From Panopea generosa (Eukaryota; Mollusca; Bivalvia; Adapedonta; Hiatellidae): a DNA stretch of 64,000 bases. How positions within the stretch are numbered: position 1 is the first letter of the stretch; each line of letters begins with the position of its first letter. The DNA lies in the NCBI GenBank assembly GCA_029582155.1, contig CM055895.1, positions 19,951,004 through 20,015,003 on the forward strand. Reading direction: 5' to 3'. The notes under the pieces were generated by a model. The model was not told the origin of the DNA and searched no databases. It saw only the letters and a list, made by a program, of their open reading frames with translations. The translations under genes and the position numbers were made by a program. Below, piece by piece: positions 1 through 12,330 of the stretch.

Positions 1-3000
1 GAGTTTCCCACATTTATGATTTAAGAACCTTTAACCAGTAAAGGGAATCACCTGCCTTAAACAACACATTCTGAGTTTCCTACATTTATGATGAAAGAGC
101 AATTAACCTGTAAAGGGAATCACCTGCCTTAAACAACACATTCTGAGTTTCCCACATTTATGATGAAAGAGCAATTAACCTGTAAAGGGAATCACCTGCC
201 TTAAACAACACATTCTGAGTTTCCCACGTTTATGATGAAGAGCAATTAACCTGTGAAGGGAATCACCTGCCTTAAACAACACATTCTGAGTTTCCCACGT
301 TTATGATGAAAGAGCAATTAACCTGTGAAGGGAATCAACTGCCTTAAACAACACATTCTGAGTTTCCCACATTTATGATGAAGAGCAATTAACCTGTGAA
401 GGGAATCACCTGCCTTAAACAACACATTCTGAGTTTCCCACATTTATGATTTAAGAACCTTTAACCAGTAAAGGGAATCACCTGCCTTAAACAACACATT
501 CTGAGTTTCCCACATTCATGATGAAAGAGCAATTAACCTGTGAAGGGAATCACCTGCCTTAAACAACACATTCTGAGTTTCCCACGTTTATGATGAAAGA
601 GCAATTAACCTGTGAAGGGAATCACCTGCCTTAAACAACACATTCTGAGTTTCCCACGTTTATGATGAAAGAGCAATTAACCTGTGAAGGGAATCACCTG
701 CCTTAAACAACACATTCTGAGTTTCCCACGTTTATGATGAAAGAGCAATTAACCTGTGAAGGGAATCACCTGCCTTAAACAACACATTCTGAGTTTCCCA
801 CATTGATGATGAAAGAGCAATTAACCTGTGAAGGGAATCACCTGCCTTAAACAACACATTCTGAGTTTCCCACATTGATGATGAAAGAGCAATTAAACTG
901 TGAAGGGAATCACATTCCTTAAACAACACATTCTAAGTTTCCCATGTTTATGATGAAAGAGCAATTAACCTGTGATGGGAATCACATGCCTTAAACAACA
1001 CATTCTGAGTTTCCCACGTTTATGATTTAAGAATCTTTAACCTGTAAAGGGAATCACCTGCCTTAAACAACACATTCTGAGTTTCCCACATTTATGATGA
1101 AGAGCAATTAACCTGTGAAGGGAATCACCTGCCTTAAACAACACATTTTGAGTTTCCCACATTTAAGATGAAGAGCAATTAATCTGTAAAGGGAATCACC
1201 TGCCTTAAACAACACATTCTGAGTTTCCCACGTTTATGATGAAAGAGCAATTTACCTGTAAAGGGAATCACCTGCCTTAAACAACACATTCTGAGTTTCC
1301 CACATTTATGATGAAAGAGCAATTAACCTGTAAAGGCAATCACCTGCCTTAAACAACACATTCTGAGTTTCCCACGTTTATGATGATGGAGCAATTAACC
1401 TGTGAAGGGAATCACCTGCCTTAAACAACACATTCTGAGTTTCCCATGTTTATGATTTAAGAACCTTTAACCTGTAAAGGGAATCACCTGCCTTAAACAA
1501 CACATTCTGAGTTTCCAACGTTTATGATGAAGAGCAATTAACCTGTGAAGGGAATCACCTGCCTTAAACAACACATTCTGGGTTTCCCACGTTTATGATT
1601 TAAGAACCTTTAACCTGTAAAGGGAATCACCTGCCTTAAACAACACATTCTGAGTTTCCCATGTTTATGATTTAAGAACCTTTAACCTGTGAAGGAAATC
1701 ACCTGCCTTAAACAACACATTCTGAGTTTCCCACATTTATGATTTAAGAACCTTTAACCAGTAAAGGGAATCACTGTCCTTAAACAACACATTCTGATTT
1801 CCCACGTTTATGATTTAAGAATCTTTAACCTGTAAAGGGAATCACCTGCCTTAAACAACACATTCTGAGTTTCCCACATTTATGATTTAACTCTTTACTT
1901 TATATATACGCCTTTGGACACCTCTAATATAGACGTGTTTGGACACCCAATATAGAAGGCTTTTGAATTATTGGGTAAATTATGTTTATATTAACTGACA
2001 GAGTGGAAAACAGTGCAGGAAGTGTCATATTGCTCGTTACAAGCAATCTGAACTCTTCCTGCACTGTTTTCAAAGGCCTTTTGTGATTGGTGCTAGAAAA
2101 CACATAACTATGGAGTAAAGGGTTAAGAATCTTTAACCAGTAAAGGGAATCACCTGCCTTAAACAACACATTCTGAGTTTCCCACGTTTATGATTTAAGA
2201 ACCTTTAACCTGTGAAGGGAATCACCTGCCTTAAACAACACATTCTGAGTTTCCCACGTTTATGATTTAAGAACCTTTAACCTGTAAAGGGAATCACCTG
2301 CCTTAAACAACACATTCTGAGTTTCCAACATTGATGATGAAGAGCAATTAACCTGTAAAGGGAATCACCTGCCTTAAACAACACATTCTGAGTTTCCCAC
2401 GTTTATGATTTAAGAACCTTTAACCTGTAAAGGGAATCACCTGCCTTAAACAACACATTCTGAGTTTCCCATGTTTATGATGAAGAGCAATTAACCTGTG
2501 ATGGGAATCACCTGCCTTAAACAACACATTCTGAGTTTCCCATGTTTATGATGAAGGGCAATTAACCTGTGAAGGGAATCACCTGCCTTAAACAACACAT
2601 TCTGAGTTTCCCACGTTTATGATGAAAGAGCAATTAACCTGTAAAGGGAATCACCTGCCTTAAACAACACATTCTGAGTTTTCCATGTTTATGATGAAAG
2701 AGCAATTAACCTGTAAAGGCAATCACCTGCCTTAAACAACACATTCTGAGTTTCCCACGTTTATGATGAAAGAGCAATTAACCTGTGAAGGGAATCACCT
2801 GCCTTAAACAACACATTCTGAGTTTCCCACTGTTATGATTTAAGAACCTTTAACCTGTAAAGGGAATCACCTGCCTTAAACAACACATTCTGAGTTTCCC
2901 ACATTTATGATGAAGAGCAATTAACCTGTGAAGGGAATCACCTGCCTTAAACAACACATTCTGAGTTTCCCACGTTTATGATTTAAGAACCTTTAACCTG

Positions 3001-3975
3001 TAAAGGGAATCACCTGCCTTAAACAACACATTCTGAGTTTCCCACGTTTATGATTTAAGAACCTTTAACCTGTGAAGGGAATCACCTGCCTTAAACAACA
3101 CATTCTGAGTTTCCTACGTTTATGATTTAAGAACCTTTAACGTGTAAAGGGAATCACCTGCCTTAAACAACACATTCTGAGTTTCCCACATTTATGATGA
3201 AGATCAATTAACCTGTAAAGGGAATCACTTGCCTTAAACAACACATTTTGAGTTTCCCACATTGATGATGAAGAGCAATTAACCTGTGAAGGGAATCACC
3301 TGCCTTAAACAACACATTCTGAGTTTCCCATGTTTATGATTTAAGAACCTTTTACCTGTAAAGGGAATCACCTGCCTTAAACAACACATTCTGAGTTTCC
3401 CACATTTATGATGAAAAGCAATTAACCTGTGAAGGGAATCACCTGCCTTAAACAACATGTTCTGAGTTTCCCACGTTTATGATTTAAGAACCTTTAACCA
3501 GTAAAGGGAATCACCTGCCTTAAACAACACATTCTGAGTTTCCAACATTTATGATGAAGAGCAATTAACCTGTGAAGGGAATCACCTGCCTTAAACAACA
3601 CATTTTGAGTTTCCCACGTTTATGATTTAAAAACCTTTAACCTGTAAAGGGAATCACCTGCCTTAAACAACACATTCTGAGTTTCCCACATTTATGATGA
3701 AGAGCAATTAACCTGTGAAGGGAATCACCTGCCTTAAACAACACATTCTGAGTTTCCCACATTGATGATTTAAGAACCTTTAACCAGTAAAGGGAATCAC
3801 CTGCCTTAAACAACACATTTTGAGTTTCCCATGTTTATGATTTAAGAACCTTTAACCTGTAAAGGGAATCACCTGCCTTAAACAACACATTCTGAGTTTC
3901 CCATGTTTATGATTTAAGAACCTTTAACTTGTAAAGGGAACCACCTGCCGTAAACAATACATTCCATGTTATGCA
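1..3975. repeat. 72-bp minisatellite array (left edge open)
   Basis: About 52 tandem copies of a 71-72 bp unit containing GAGTTTCCCAC, GGGAATCACCTGCC and TTAAACAACACATTCT. Two unit types are interspersed: one reads GATTTAAGAACCTTTAACC in the middle, the other GATGAAAGAGCAATTAACC. Divergence is a few percent between units. The array starts outside the window and decays around 3,950-3,990. It is split at 1891-2122 by a MITE. Short open frames on the minus strand are by-products of the 72-nt (24-codon) period and are not genes. Confidence 0.97.
1891..2122. mobile_element. piggyBac-like MITE with TTAA target duplication (copy 1)
   Basis: A 232-bp non-autonomous element bounded by TTAA at 1887-1890 and 2123-2126. 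Its ends are inverted: CTCTTTACTTTATA on the left against the complement of TATGGAGTAAAGGG on the right. It has an internal inverted repeat (AAAACAGTGCAGGAAG facing CTTCCTGCACTGTTTT). Related copies lie at 33393-33618, 51419-51645 and, partially, at 58560-58650. TTAA duplication with CCC-type ends is the signature of the piggyBac superfamily, so that assignment is inferred from the ends. It carries no coding sequence. Confidence 0.85.
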
Positions 3976-5473
3976 TGTTTATGTTTAAATCTCTATTAAC
4001 GTGTATCTACTTTAAGATACAATTCTGCTGTTCATCTTGAGTGACTGCTAAAAAAGGTTTGACTTATATGCAATATACAGTATATAACTAAATGTCATGA
4101 TATGTTTATTTTTAATGCGACTGAATGCAACACGGTACATGTTATATATAGCATCTAGTTCAATTGGAGGAAGACCAAGTTTTTATATAAATGAATATCT
4201 GAGAGAGAAATCTCTGTCATGTTTCAAATAACTGACAAAACACAATGTAGTGCCATCATAATTACATCATTACCAATTGATATATATTTTATATTTATAT
4301 TTATTATTATTAAATATAAATGTTAAAACAATACAAAAATTACTTTCCAATCCAAAATTATGCAAGAAACATATTTATTAAACATTATACTGATTATTAT
4401 TCTTTCATTGCCAAAAATAATTTTTAATTTTCACAATTTAACATTTAAAATTTCAGAGAATGTTTAATATACTGATCAAATCCAATTGAAATATTTTTGT
4501 CATTTGATTTCAATAAGCTTGTACAAATTAGATCTTTTTATATATTTATTATGACAGAGCATGGCTCAAGCTCAAAACCTCAGCAATGAGTTGTGTGATA
4601 TTGAGATAGCACCATAACTTGACTCACATAATGAAAAAACTGTATATCAGTACATAACTAACTCTCACCCTAATAAACATGAAACCCTTCCCACACATCT
4701 GCAGATTTTTAATATATTAGAAAAATAATGAAGATCTGAATAAAACTTTATATACAATGTAAGCACCAAGTCCTCCATGTTTATTTCTTGTGTTGGACAA
4801 GACATTAATTTTTACTGTATTACATGTGTGCAGTGTGAAATGTAATGATTGAGGAAGGCATTGTCTGTATTCACTTGAAGAAACTTATATTTAAATAAAG
4901 GACTCTATCTATATGAGGTCACAAACCAAGTTATGTAGCCCATCTCTTGATAAGTGCCAAAAGTATGCCATCTTAATTTCTAATCATTTGTCCTATTTTA
5001 CTGACCTATTTATACTTTCAAGGTGAAACAAACTACTGATACAAAATAATTAGCTAGCATTTTCCCTACTCAGCATTGTTTACTCTAGATACCAGTTTTC
5101 TCTACAAACAAAACCTCAAAAGTCAAGAGATTTTCAAGAATTATTAATTTTGGTGTCTTTGGAGGCCATCAGACCGAGCAGGGGATCAAACCCGTGACCT
5201 CTGGCATTGGTGACTTACATTTTACTCATTAAACTACTGTCCACCTTAGATATATTCAAACAACTTTATTTCAAAAATAAAAATCTTTTGAATATCTATC
5301 ATGTGCGTGTAATGTCTCCATGGAAATTAACTGTCAAACTGTATAGGAAATAATGGCAGCAATTACATTTCACAACCGTTTCTAAATTTGCCAAGTTCAG
5401 GATCCTCTGAAAAATGGGATGTGCATATTTGCTGAAAAAATAATAAAATCAGATTACCATGACATATGCATGT
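3976..5473. other. AT-rich intergenic DNA, no gene recognised
   Basis: No convincing coding exon is seen on either strand. A short stretch at about 5160-5240 resembles the 5' part of a tRNA-derived repeat on the minus strand (GGGGATCAAACCCGTGACC is a B-box-like sequence in reverse), but it is too degraded to classify. Confidence 0.6.
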
Positions 5474-5694
5474 TGTTTTAAACTTATTTATTTTACTTCG
5501 ATTGTGAAACAAGTTCTTACAACTTAGACAAATCATGCTCAAAGTCTTCCTGGGTAGTACCAGTACAAAGCATATGTGGAAAAAGTGCCTTGCTCAAGGA
5601 CACCAAACATAGCCATATCGGAGGATCGAACTCACGACCCTCCGATCATGGGTTCGTTGCTCTACCACTGGACCACACGCTCCACAAGTACAGT
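5474..5694 (-). mobile_element. tRNA-derived SINE, family 1
   Basis: Read on the minus strand, the element starts with a tRNA-like head: an A-box-like GTGGTCCAGTGGTAGAGC followed by a B-box-like GAGTTCGATCCTCC. The body contains GTACTGGTACTACCCAGG, and the 3' tail is AT-rich and holds TTGTAAGAACTTGTTTCAC. Copies of the same family occur at 33772-34168 (interrupted), 57541-57715 (+) and 59640-59830 (-). This is a retroposed pol III element and not a functional tRNA gene. Confidence 0.8.
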
Positions 5695-5989
5695 TAAACC
5701 TGTTTTATGCAGCCAGTCAAGGGAAGGAGCAAAGTGGGTTTTTAAGACAGGTTGTTCCTGAATACAGGTCAATTTACTCTGAAAGCATACAAACGGGATA
5801 TAGAAATTATGTTTGCTTAAGACAGGTGGCTGCTTAATAGAGGTGACCACTTGCACAGGTTTGACTGTAACTTAATAATTAAAACAAAGTCTCAAATCTG
5901 TGTCCAAAGACTGATATAGCGAATAAAAAGCAGCTGTTGTTCAATGGTATTTAGTGGACGTTTAAATGTTTAGGTGAGGACCAACCATT

Positions 5990-6600
5990 ATTTTATGTCC
6001 AACGCTTTGCGAAAAGCAGGAGACACTAATTTGGTTCTGTTTGTCTGTCTGTCCGTCACACTTTGATTTCTGTCCAATAACTTAAGAATGCCTGAAGCAA
6101 ATCTTTTGAAATTTTTATACAATGTTTATAATGACAAGCCACAAGTTAATTTCCATTTATGGGTTGTGGCATTTGTCATACTACAGTTATGCCCCTTTAA
6201 TTTGCGAAAAATTATATTTTTGGGGGTTTCCATACAATAACTTAAGAATGCCTGAATCAAATCTGTTGAAATTTTAATACAATGTTTATAATGACAAAAC
6301 ACAGGCTTAATTTGATTTTAGGAGTTATTGCATTTGTCATTCTAGAGTTATGCCCCTTTAATTTGCGAAAAATCGTGTTTTGAAGGGTTTCCATGCAATA
6401 AATTAAGAATGCCTGAATCAAATGTGTTGAAATTTTAATACAATGTTTATTATGACAAAACACAGGCCAAGTTCAATTTCAAGGGTTGTGGCATTTGTCA
6501 TACTACAGTTATACCCCTTTATTTTCTGAAAAATCGTATCTTTGGGGGTTTCTGTGCAATAACGAATGACCGAATCAAATCTTTTGAAAAAAGCGGGGGA
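5990..6600. repeat. Dispersed modular repeat, ~161-bp modules
   Basis: The block opens with GTTTGTCTGTCTGTCCGTC and continues with about 3.3 copies of a ~161-bp module. Copies of CAATAACTTAAGAATGCCTG fall near 6075, 6235 and 6396, with a degraded one near 6557. Each module contains GTTATGCCCCTTTAATTTGCG or a close variant. Four other blocks in the window share the architecture (24300-24900, 25475-26130, 41185-42660, 56575-57260). Non-coding. Confidence 0.75.
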
Positions 6601-7563
6601 CATATATTCACAGAATTTGCTTGTTGTTCTCATTCTGAAGTTAAAAATAGTTTTAGTGTTTAGGTGTAAGCTAACCATTAAGTTTTCATTCTTTATTCTA
6701 TAGTTCATAAAAAAGTTTGCATGTTTAGGTGTAAGCCAACCATAAATATTTTATCTTTATTCTATAGTTAATAAAATAAGTTGCATGTTTGTCATTTGTT
6801 GAAGGATCCAAATGAAAGAAGTGAAACTTAAAACTAATAGTTATTGTTTGCCAACCTCTTTACTACCAAAATTTGATGAGAAAAGTAGAGGTCATGACTG
6901 TGTTTTTCATAAATATTTTTCTGTTCAGTTTGTACACTGTTTACAAAGTGAAAGTAGATGTCAAAAACATGTATTCATACCCCAGTTTCAAAGCATCAAT
7001 TAATTTTTCTAAATTCTCAATTCAAACATGACAATGCTTTCAAAATGTTCAAAATACATCAAAAATGCCATTGAATTAAAAAAATGAGCATTAAAATAAG
7101 GAAAATGCATTTTTGTATAAGAAGAAACAAGGATTAATTATAACCACCACATTATATGTGACTACTTCTTGGTAGCATTTCCCTTCCAATGGTGGAACTA
7201 TGCCTATCACAAAATCTAGTTTTCAATTATCTTACTTCAATTCAGCTCAAAAACACAAATCAGTGTTACTTTTACAGATTCCCAACAAAACCAGACCATT
7301 CCCAGCAATGTGTGTTCAAAACTGTTAAAGTACTTCTGTTATACAACTTACATTTTGCATACAAAAAAAACAGTTGTGACTTGTATAAATTTTAATGGTA
7401 AATATTTGCCAAATAATTAATCCTTCTGATGCTATGTTATCAACATTTATTCTGGAGTTGCAAGTTTCCCATTCTTCTTGATAAAAATCCTGCTATTTGC
7501 ATCAGCGAATTAAGGGATTTAAGATGAGGAAGGATTGGGCATTCAATAGTGTTGGAATTTCAG

Positions 7564-7627
7564 TGGGTATTAAAGGATTCCAGTATGGAAGCAGACTCGA
7601 GTGATTTAGGGTTACCAGTGAAAAAAG
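7564..7627 (+). other. Candidate orphan coding exon
   Basis: A 64-bp segment lies between an acceptor-like GGAATTTCAG and a strong donor (AAAAAAG|GTAAGAG). It is open throughout in one frame and contains an ATG at 7585 followed by EADSSDLGLPVKK. It exits in phase 1. That does not join in frame to the exon beginning at 13913, which would need phase 2, and I could not find a partner exon. It may be chance, a first exon of an unseen gene, or debris of a decayed gene. Confidence 0.2.
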
Positions 7628-7935
7628 GTAAGAGTTTCCGATTCTAGAAGAATGTCTAAAGTTGGCATTGTTTTACATGGTATTAGTAGCATGCTGTATT
7701 TATCACCGCAAACTGTGTATGAGAGAATATTATGATCATCTACAATCTGCTCATCTTCATTCTTTAATAAAGCTCAAATTCCAGGATTGACAGACTATGA
7801 TACGAGTTTGCTCTACTTATGGTCAAAAGAGATGTCAGATGTATGATGAACTCAATATGATGGATTGTTGTTTGAATATGCCATATTTTTCTTATCAGGG
7901 CAGTAGTCCAGAAGGTTGTTATGGCTGCTGTGACA

Positions 7936-7950
7936 TCATCATGTTCATCA

Positions 7951-7988
<38 letters not shown>

Positions 7989-8009
7989 TTCTACTTCTTC
8001 TTCTTCTGT
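7936..8009. repeat. (ATC)n / (TTC)n microsatellite
   Basis: A run of CATCATCATGTTCATCATGTTC followed by about a dozen uninterrupted ATC triplets passes into CTTCTACTTCTTCTTCTTC. Simple-sequence DNA. The poly-Ile, poly-Ser or poly-Met readings in different frames are artefacts. Confidence 0.9.
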
Positions 8010-11000
8010 TCCTCAGGCAATGTGACCAATCATGTTTAAAACCTGGTTAGACCAGTTTTCGATTATATATATTTTTGAAATATTAGCACTCTGGATCTTA
8101 CTTCCTGGTGCTTTTCAATGTCTATAGTCTTGTAAATATCAAATTTAATAGTGTTTTCAAATTGTTGAACAGCTGCAGAATTTGGAAATTTCAGACTTGC
8201 CGAATTCTGCAGCTATCACTTCAACCAAAAATCAGCATTTTTTCAAAACAATCGGCTATCATATAGACATTTCACTGATGTTGTGAATTACTTTGTCAAT
8301 GTGTGTTGAAGAAAATGTTCACTAAAACATGGTTGTTGACACAGGTGGCATGGGGGTTACATTTATTTTATACACCGTAATTGTTTCTTGTTCTTGTTTT
8401 ATGATTACCTTAAATTCGGACAATGATGGCATTTGTCATTCTTCTAGGTCTGCCACCACTGATGCTGCTCATAAAACACAAGTAGAAGATTTAACTGCAC
8501 CAATATCAAATTTATATCTACGCCCCATGAACTGAACTGCATACATATTGAATAAGCTTTTCAAAATAGTATTTGTTGCCAGTTTAGCAGACGATGGAAA
8601 TGTCACTCTACCTTTATCAAATCCAATGGATGTGTGCAGCAAGCTGCCATGGCACTGGCCATCCCGCCAAAATACCATCTTCCAATCCGTTTTGTTTTAT
8701 CTACGCTCATTTTCTTATTTCTTTATGACACAATTTGTAAACGTGCTGTAAAATATGTCATGAACAAAAACAAGCAAAATGACGGGTTAGGGTCAAACAA
8801 CAGTGTGAAGGTCGAAAAAAGATAGAGTGATATCCCTTTGATCAGATTATTTTGCCAAACGTCTTATTGACTATGAATTTATGCAGGTGCGATTTACCTC
8901 CCCTCGTTGCTAACCAAACATAGTGCACAGTGCAAGTGCAGCCTTTAGGCTAAATGCATGTAGCCAGAATACATGCATGAAACAGAATGGTAAATATTGT
9001 CACATTTGAAAACACATTATGTTTTCTATCGTCATTTTGAATTATCCTTCGTGGAATTATGTTGTTCACTTCGGAGCTTGACTGATCGGCCGTCAATAAT
9101 GCGTCATGTTTTAATATTTTGTTTGTTCTTTTCGTATGTTATGTTACAATGTGTGCAGCAATGGCTTTTCATTTTAATTCGTAAAACTGTAGACATATCA
9201 AATTTATGTATACGATAGAGTTACCGAAATTTCCAACAGGAATAGGTCCACTTTGGAAGGCACGTGAAACTTTTAATGTACGACAGAGTGGGTCACGTAC
9301 ATTATTGGAAGAAAAAGAGTTAAACAACAATTGATTTTGAATATTAATTTGATGAATAATTTTTTCCGAAATGACTATCCTTTTTTAAATGACTCACATG
9401 CATCTAATACCTTTAAAACTTAGTTAAAACAATGTTATGCAGACATAATTGTATTCAATTTTTGACAGCCAATTGGAAGTATTGATTACATCATGGGTCA
9501 ACATAAATATTTCAGAGTTGTGATATGTAATGCACAAGGGAGTTAACGCATTTACTTTTCCGTACCTGTCTTTTACAAAAAATTGTACACTGACCTAAAA
9601 TGAAAACATGTGTTTGATGTCACCTAAATCAGTGCATAGTGTTATTAGTTTAAATATAGTACATGTCTGAACTTATATTATTGATGCTGAAATCAGTGAA
9701 GAATGCTAACAATGAATTGGATAAAAAATTGTCCAACATTTTAATAAAGTAAATTTTTGATAATTGTGGCTAATGACTGCGGACGAGAAACTCATCATGA
9801 AGCCTCAAAACAGTCAGATTATCTGATTGAAACAATGAGAGAGTCTAGTGACTACAGGCATTGTGCCCAATTTGTAATCACTATGGACACACTATTTTTA
9901 ATAGCTTCTAATTTGTTCTTTTTTTTGTCTGATTATTTGATTTTAACGTTAATTCTCAATAAAACAGGTCAATTGATGTTCCAAAGGATATTTCCTTATC
10001 AGAAAGGTTTTATGTACCAATATAATTATTTTATTGTATATGCTGATGTAGGCAAATGCAGAAATGGTCTTTTACTTTAATATGTTGTGTAATATTGACA
10101 CACTGTGCCTAAAATACTGTGATATGTAATATACGATACTGTCGCCACTCTAATTTTTCAACTTCAGGACTTTATGACATTAGATATGCGGTACTCATGG
10201 CATTTTCATGCTTTTAATTTGAATAAAGTATGTGTGCTGAACATGTACACTTGACCATTGTTTTAGAACTTAAGCGATGTTATACTAAATTATCAGATGT
10301 CGCCAAACTCTGTAAAAAAGTGATGCCTCTTTTGGCATCAGTGTGAAGATTACACAGAATAGTAAATTTCCGATGATTTCTGCTTCAAACAATAATTAAT
10401 TTATTGACATTTATGGAATTGACTTCAGATCTGGTACAATAAGTGCATATTCTCAGTATTTTCGATTTTGACTGAGAAAAATAACATACGTTACATGGGT
10501 TTTAAAGGTCACCTTTATACCTACAGGTATACTATGCCAAGATATAATTTTTCAAGACTAATATATTAATCTTGTCTAATGGCTTTGCAAAGCACCTACT
10601 CAGTCATTTTTAACAGCATTACAAAATTGAAATGTAACATACATTATGAAAACATACATTTCCAAGAAAACGCCATCTGATTAAATATGGTTTAATGTCT
10701 GGGTTAGATTGTATAGGGTCCGGGATTTTAAGGCGTTAGCAATTTGATTTTTGAAGAGAAACGATATTATCCAGTAATAACCTCATGTCAGGTAAGGATC
10801 TATATCTTTACTATAGTGATTGTTTTATATGTAGTTATTTGTTTTTAAAGCTGTACATATATTTTTCTATGTAAATGAATACTGCAAACTTGTACTCAAA
10901 GCACTTTGTACAGAAAAAGAGTTGTTGTAGGTAATGAAACTTAGGTTACTTTTGGTAACATATGTTTAAACAAACGAATATCTCTTTCTGACTATATTAA

Positions 11001-11286
11001 TTTTGAAATTACAACAATATCAAGGGTTCGTATAACTGTTTTGTGTATACTCATTATATTTTATTAACAAAAAACGTACAAGAAACTTGTCATTATTTTT
11101 ATTGCGGAAAATGAACCATCGTTGAACACTCATCATTATTTGTTTTTTAATAATGATTATTAAGCACTAAAATCATAATCATTTGATAGAATACATGTTA
11201 CTTATTAGTTACAGGCAACTTCCATAAATATGAAACTGTGTTTTAAACATTTTATCTGGTACTACCTTTATCTAGTTTGGGTAACG

Positions 11287-12330
11287 TATTTTATCAGCAT
11301 GCCACTTTCACAAGCCAAGATACAGAGACGTTACCAAGAGTGCAAAAAGTCTTTAGGAGGTAAGATGTTCCTCCAAATGGAATGCAGAAGACAACAGACA
11401 GACTATAAACATTCTTGCAAAACTGCTGATGAGATCCAGACAGCATACTGGAACTCATCACAAGTAATACTGCATCCAATGGTTATTTACTTCTGGGGAG
11501 AAGATTAAAGTTTACAGCATAATAGTTACATTGCAGTCTCTGACAGTATGTCTCATTCCTCAAGTACAGTTTTGACTATTGTCCAGAAATTGTTTGTTAA
11601 AGAAATCAATTTGCTGCAATGAAATACAGTTTTTTATTACTGGACAGACAGTCTAACGTCGCAATATGGAAATAAGTTCATTTTCAATTCAATTGACAAC
11701 CATGAGAGTGAGTATGGTTGTCACGCCACATGGAACTATTATGAAGCCAGGCACAGAAAAAATGTGTGTGATGGGCTCAGGGCTCTGTTAAGTGCCAACT
11801 GACAAAGCAGTGCGTTCAGGAAAGTGCACAATATAAGATGCAGACGACTTCATGAATTGGGCAAACACTTAAACCATGGAAAGTTTGATGTTCTTCTTTG
11901 TCACAAAAGAAGAATGCCAAGTCATGGCATTAAAATTGCAACAAGTACAAATGGCTATAGTCAAGGGTTCAGTGCAGTCAGGCTTAACATTGACGGACAC
12001 TTGTGTACACGGGAAACGTCATGCTACTGCCATGAATGTATTGGAGGCCGTATATGTGACTCATGGATTGTACATGACACACAGAAATCTAATAATACAA
12101 ATATGGAAAATCCAATTCAACAGTTACACCTTACAATACAGGAGACTACATTGCAGCTGTGTATGAAGGAGATTGGTATGTTGGTCAGATTGTAGAGATA
12201 GGTCCCGATGTTGACGGTTTCGATTACGAGGTTACTTTCATGCAGAAAAAGAAAGCACCGTTCAAGTTGCCCAGTAATGAGGATGTTGTCTGGTGTAAGA
12301 AGTTGCAAATTCTGTGTAAAACAAGTTGTT
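11287..12330 (+). pseudogene. Frameshifted copy of a multicopy mollusc protein family
   Basis: A series of conserved blocks reads left to right but in changing frames. They include HPMVIYFWGED (about 11480), YYWTDSLTSQYGNKFIF (from 11635), CHATWNYYEARHRKNVCDG (about 11720-11780, stop at 11800-11802), FFVTKEECQVMAL (about 11899), LCTRETSCYCHECIGG (about 12002-12050, Cys-rich) and DYIAAVYEGDWYVGQIVEI (from about 12140) to VVWCKKLQILCK. I recall this block order (YFTDG..SQYRNK, TWNF..SHGKG, a Cys-rich patch, and a C-terminal Y.G.WY.G motif) from large uncharacterised families in bivalve and other invertebrate genomes, possibly TE-derived. At least three frameshifts and several stops make it non-functional. 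There is no sign of introns, consistent with a retrocopy or a copy of a single-exon gene. Confidence 0.65.

Larger units (their letters stand above)
6601..11286. other. Intergenic DNA with no confirmed gene
   Basis: I find no recognisable protein family here. Open frames up to 107 codons (9757-10080 +, 8469-8678 -, 8329-8535 +) have AT-driven compositions and no motif I can name. One candidate spliced exon (7564-7627) and an ATC microsatellite lie within this stretch. A decayed inverted repeat around an identical core (GAATTCTGCAGCT-like) sits near 8170-8215. Confidence 0.5.

Noticed and set aside
1-3975. CRISPR-like or regulatory repeat array
   Set aside because: Units are directly adjacent without unique spacers and the genome is animal; it is a minisatellite.
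5576-5761. Small + strand open frame with TRSTSTVKP
   Set aside because: It lies across a minus-strand tRNA-derived SINE; composition follows the SINE.
8469-8678. 69-codon minus-strand open frame with RDGQCHGSLLHTSIGFDKG
   Set aside because: Less AT-biased than its surroundings and possibly a relic, but I recognise no family and it is overlapped by three + strand frames.
9757-10080. 107-codon + strand open frame
   Set aside because: No start context, motif or neighbouring exon; the C-terminal half is low-complexity hydrophobic reading of AT-rich DNA.
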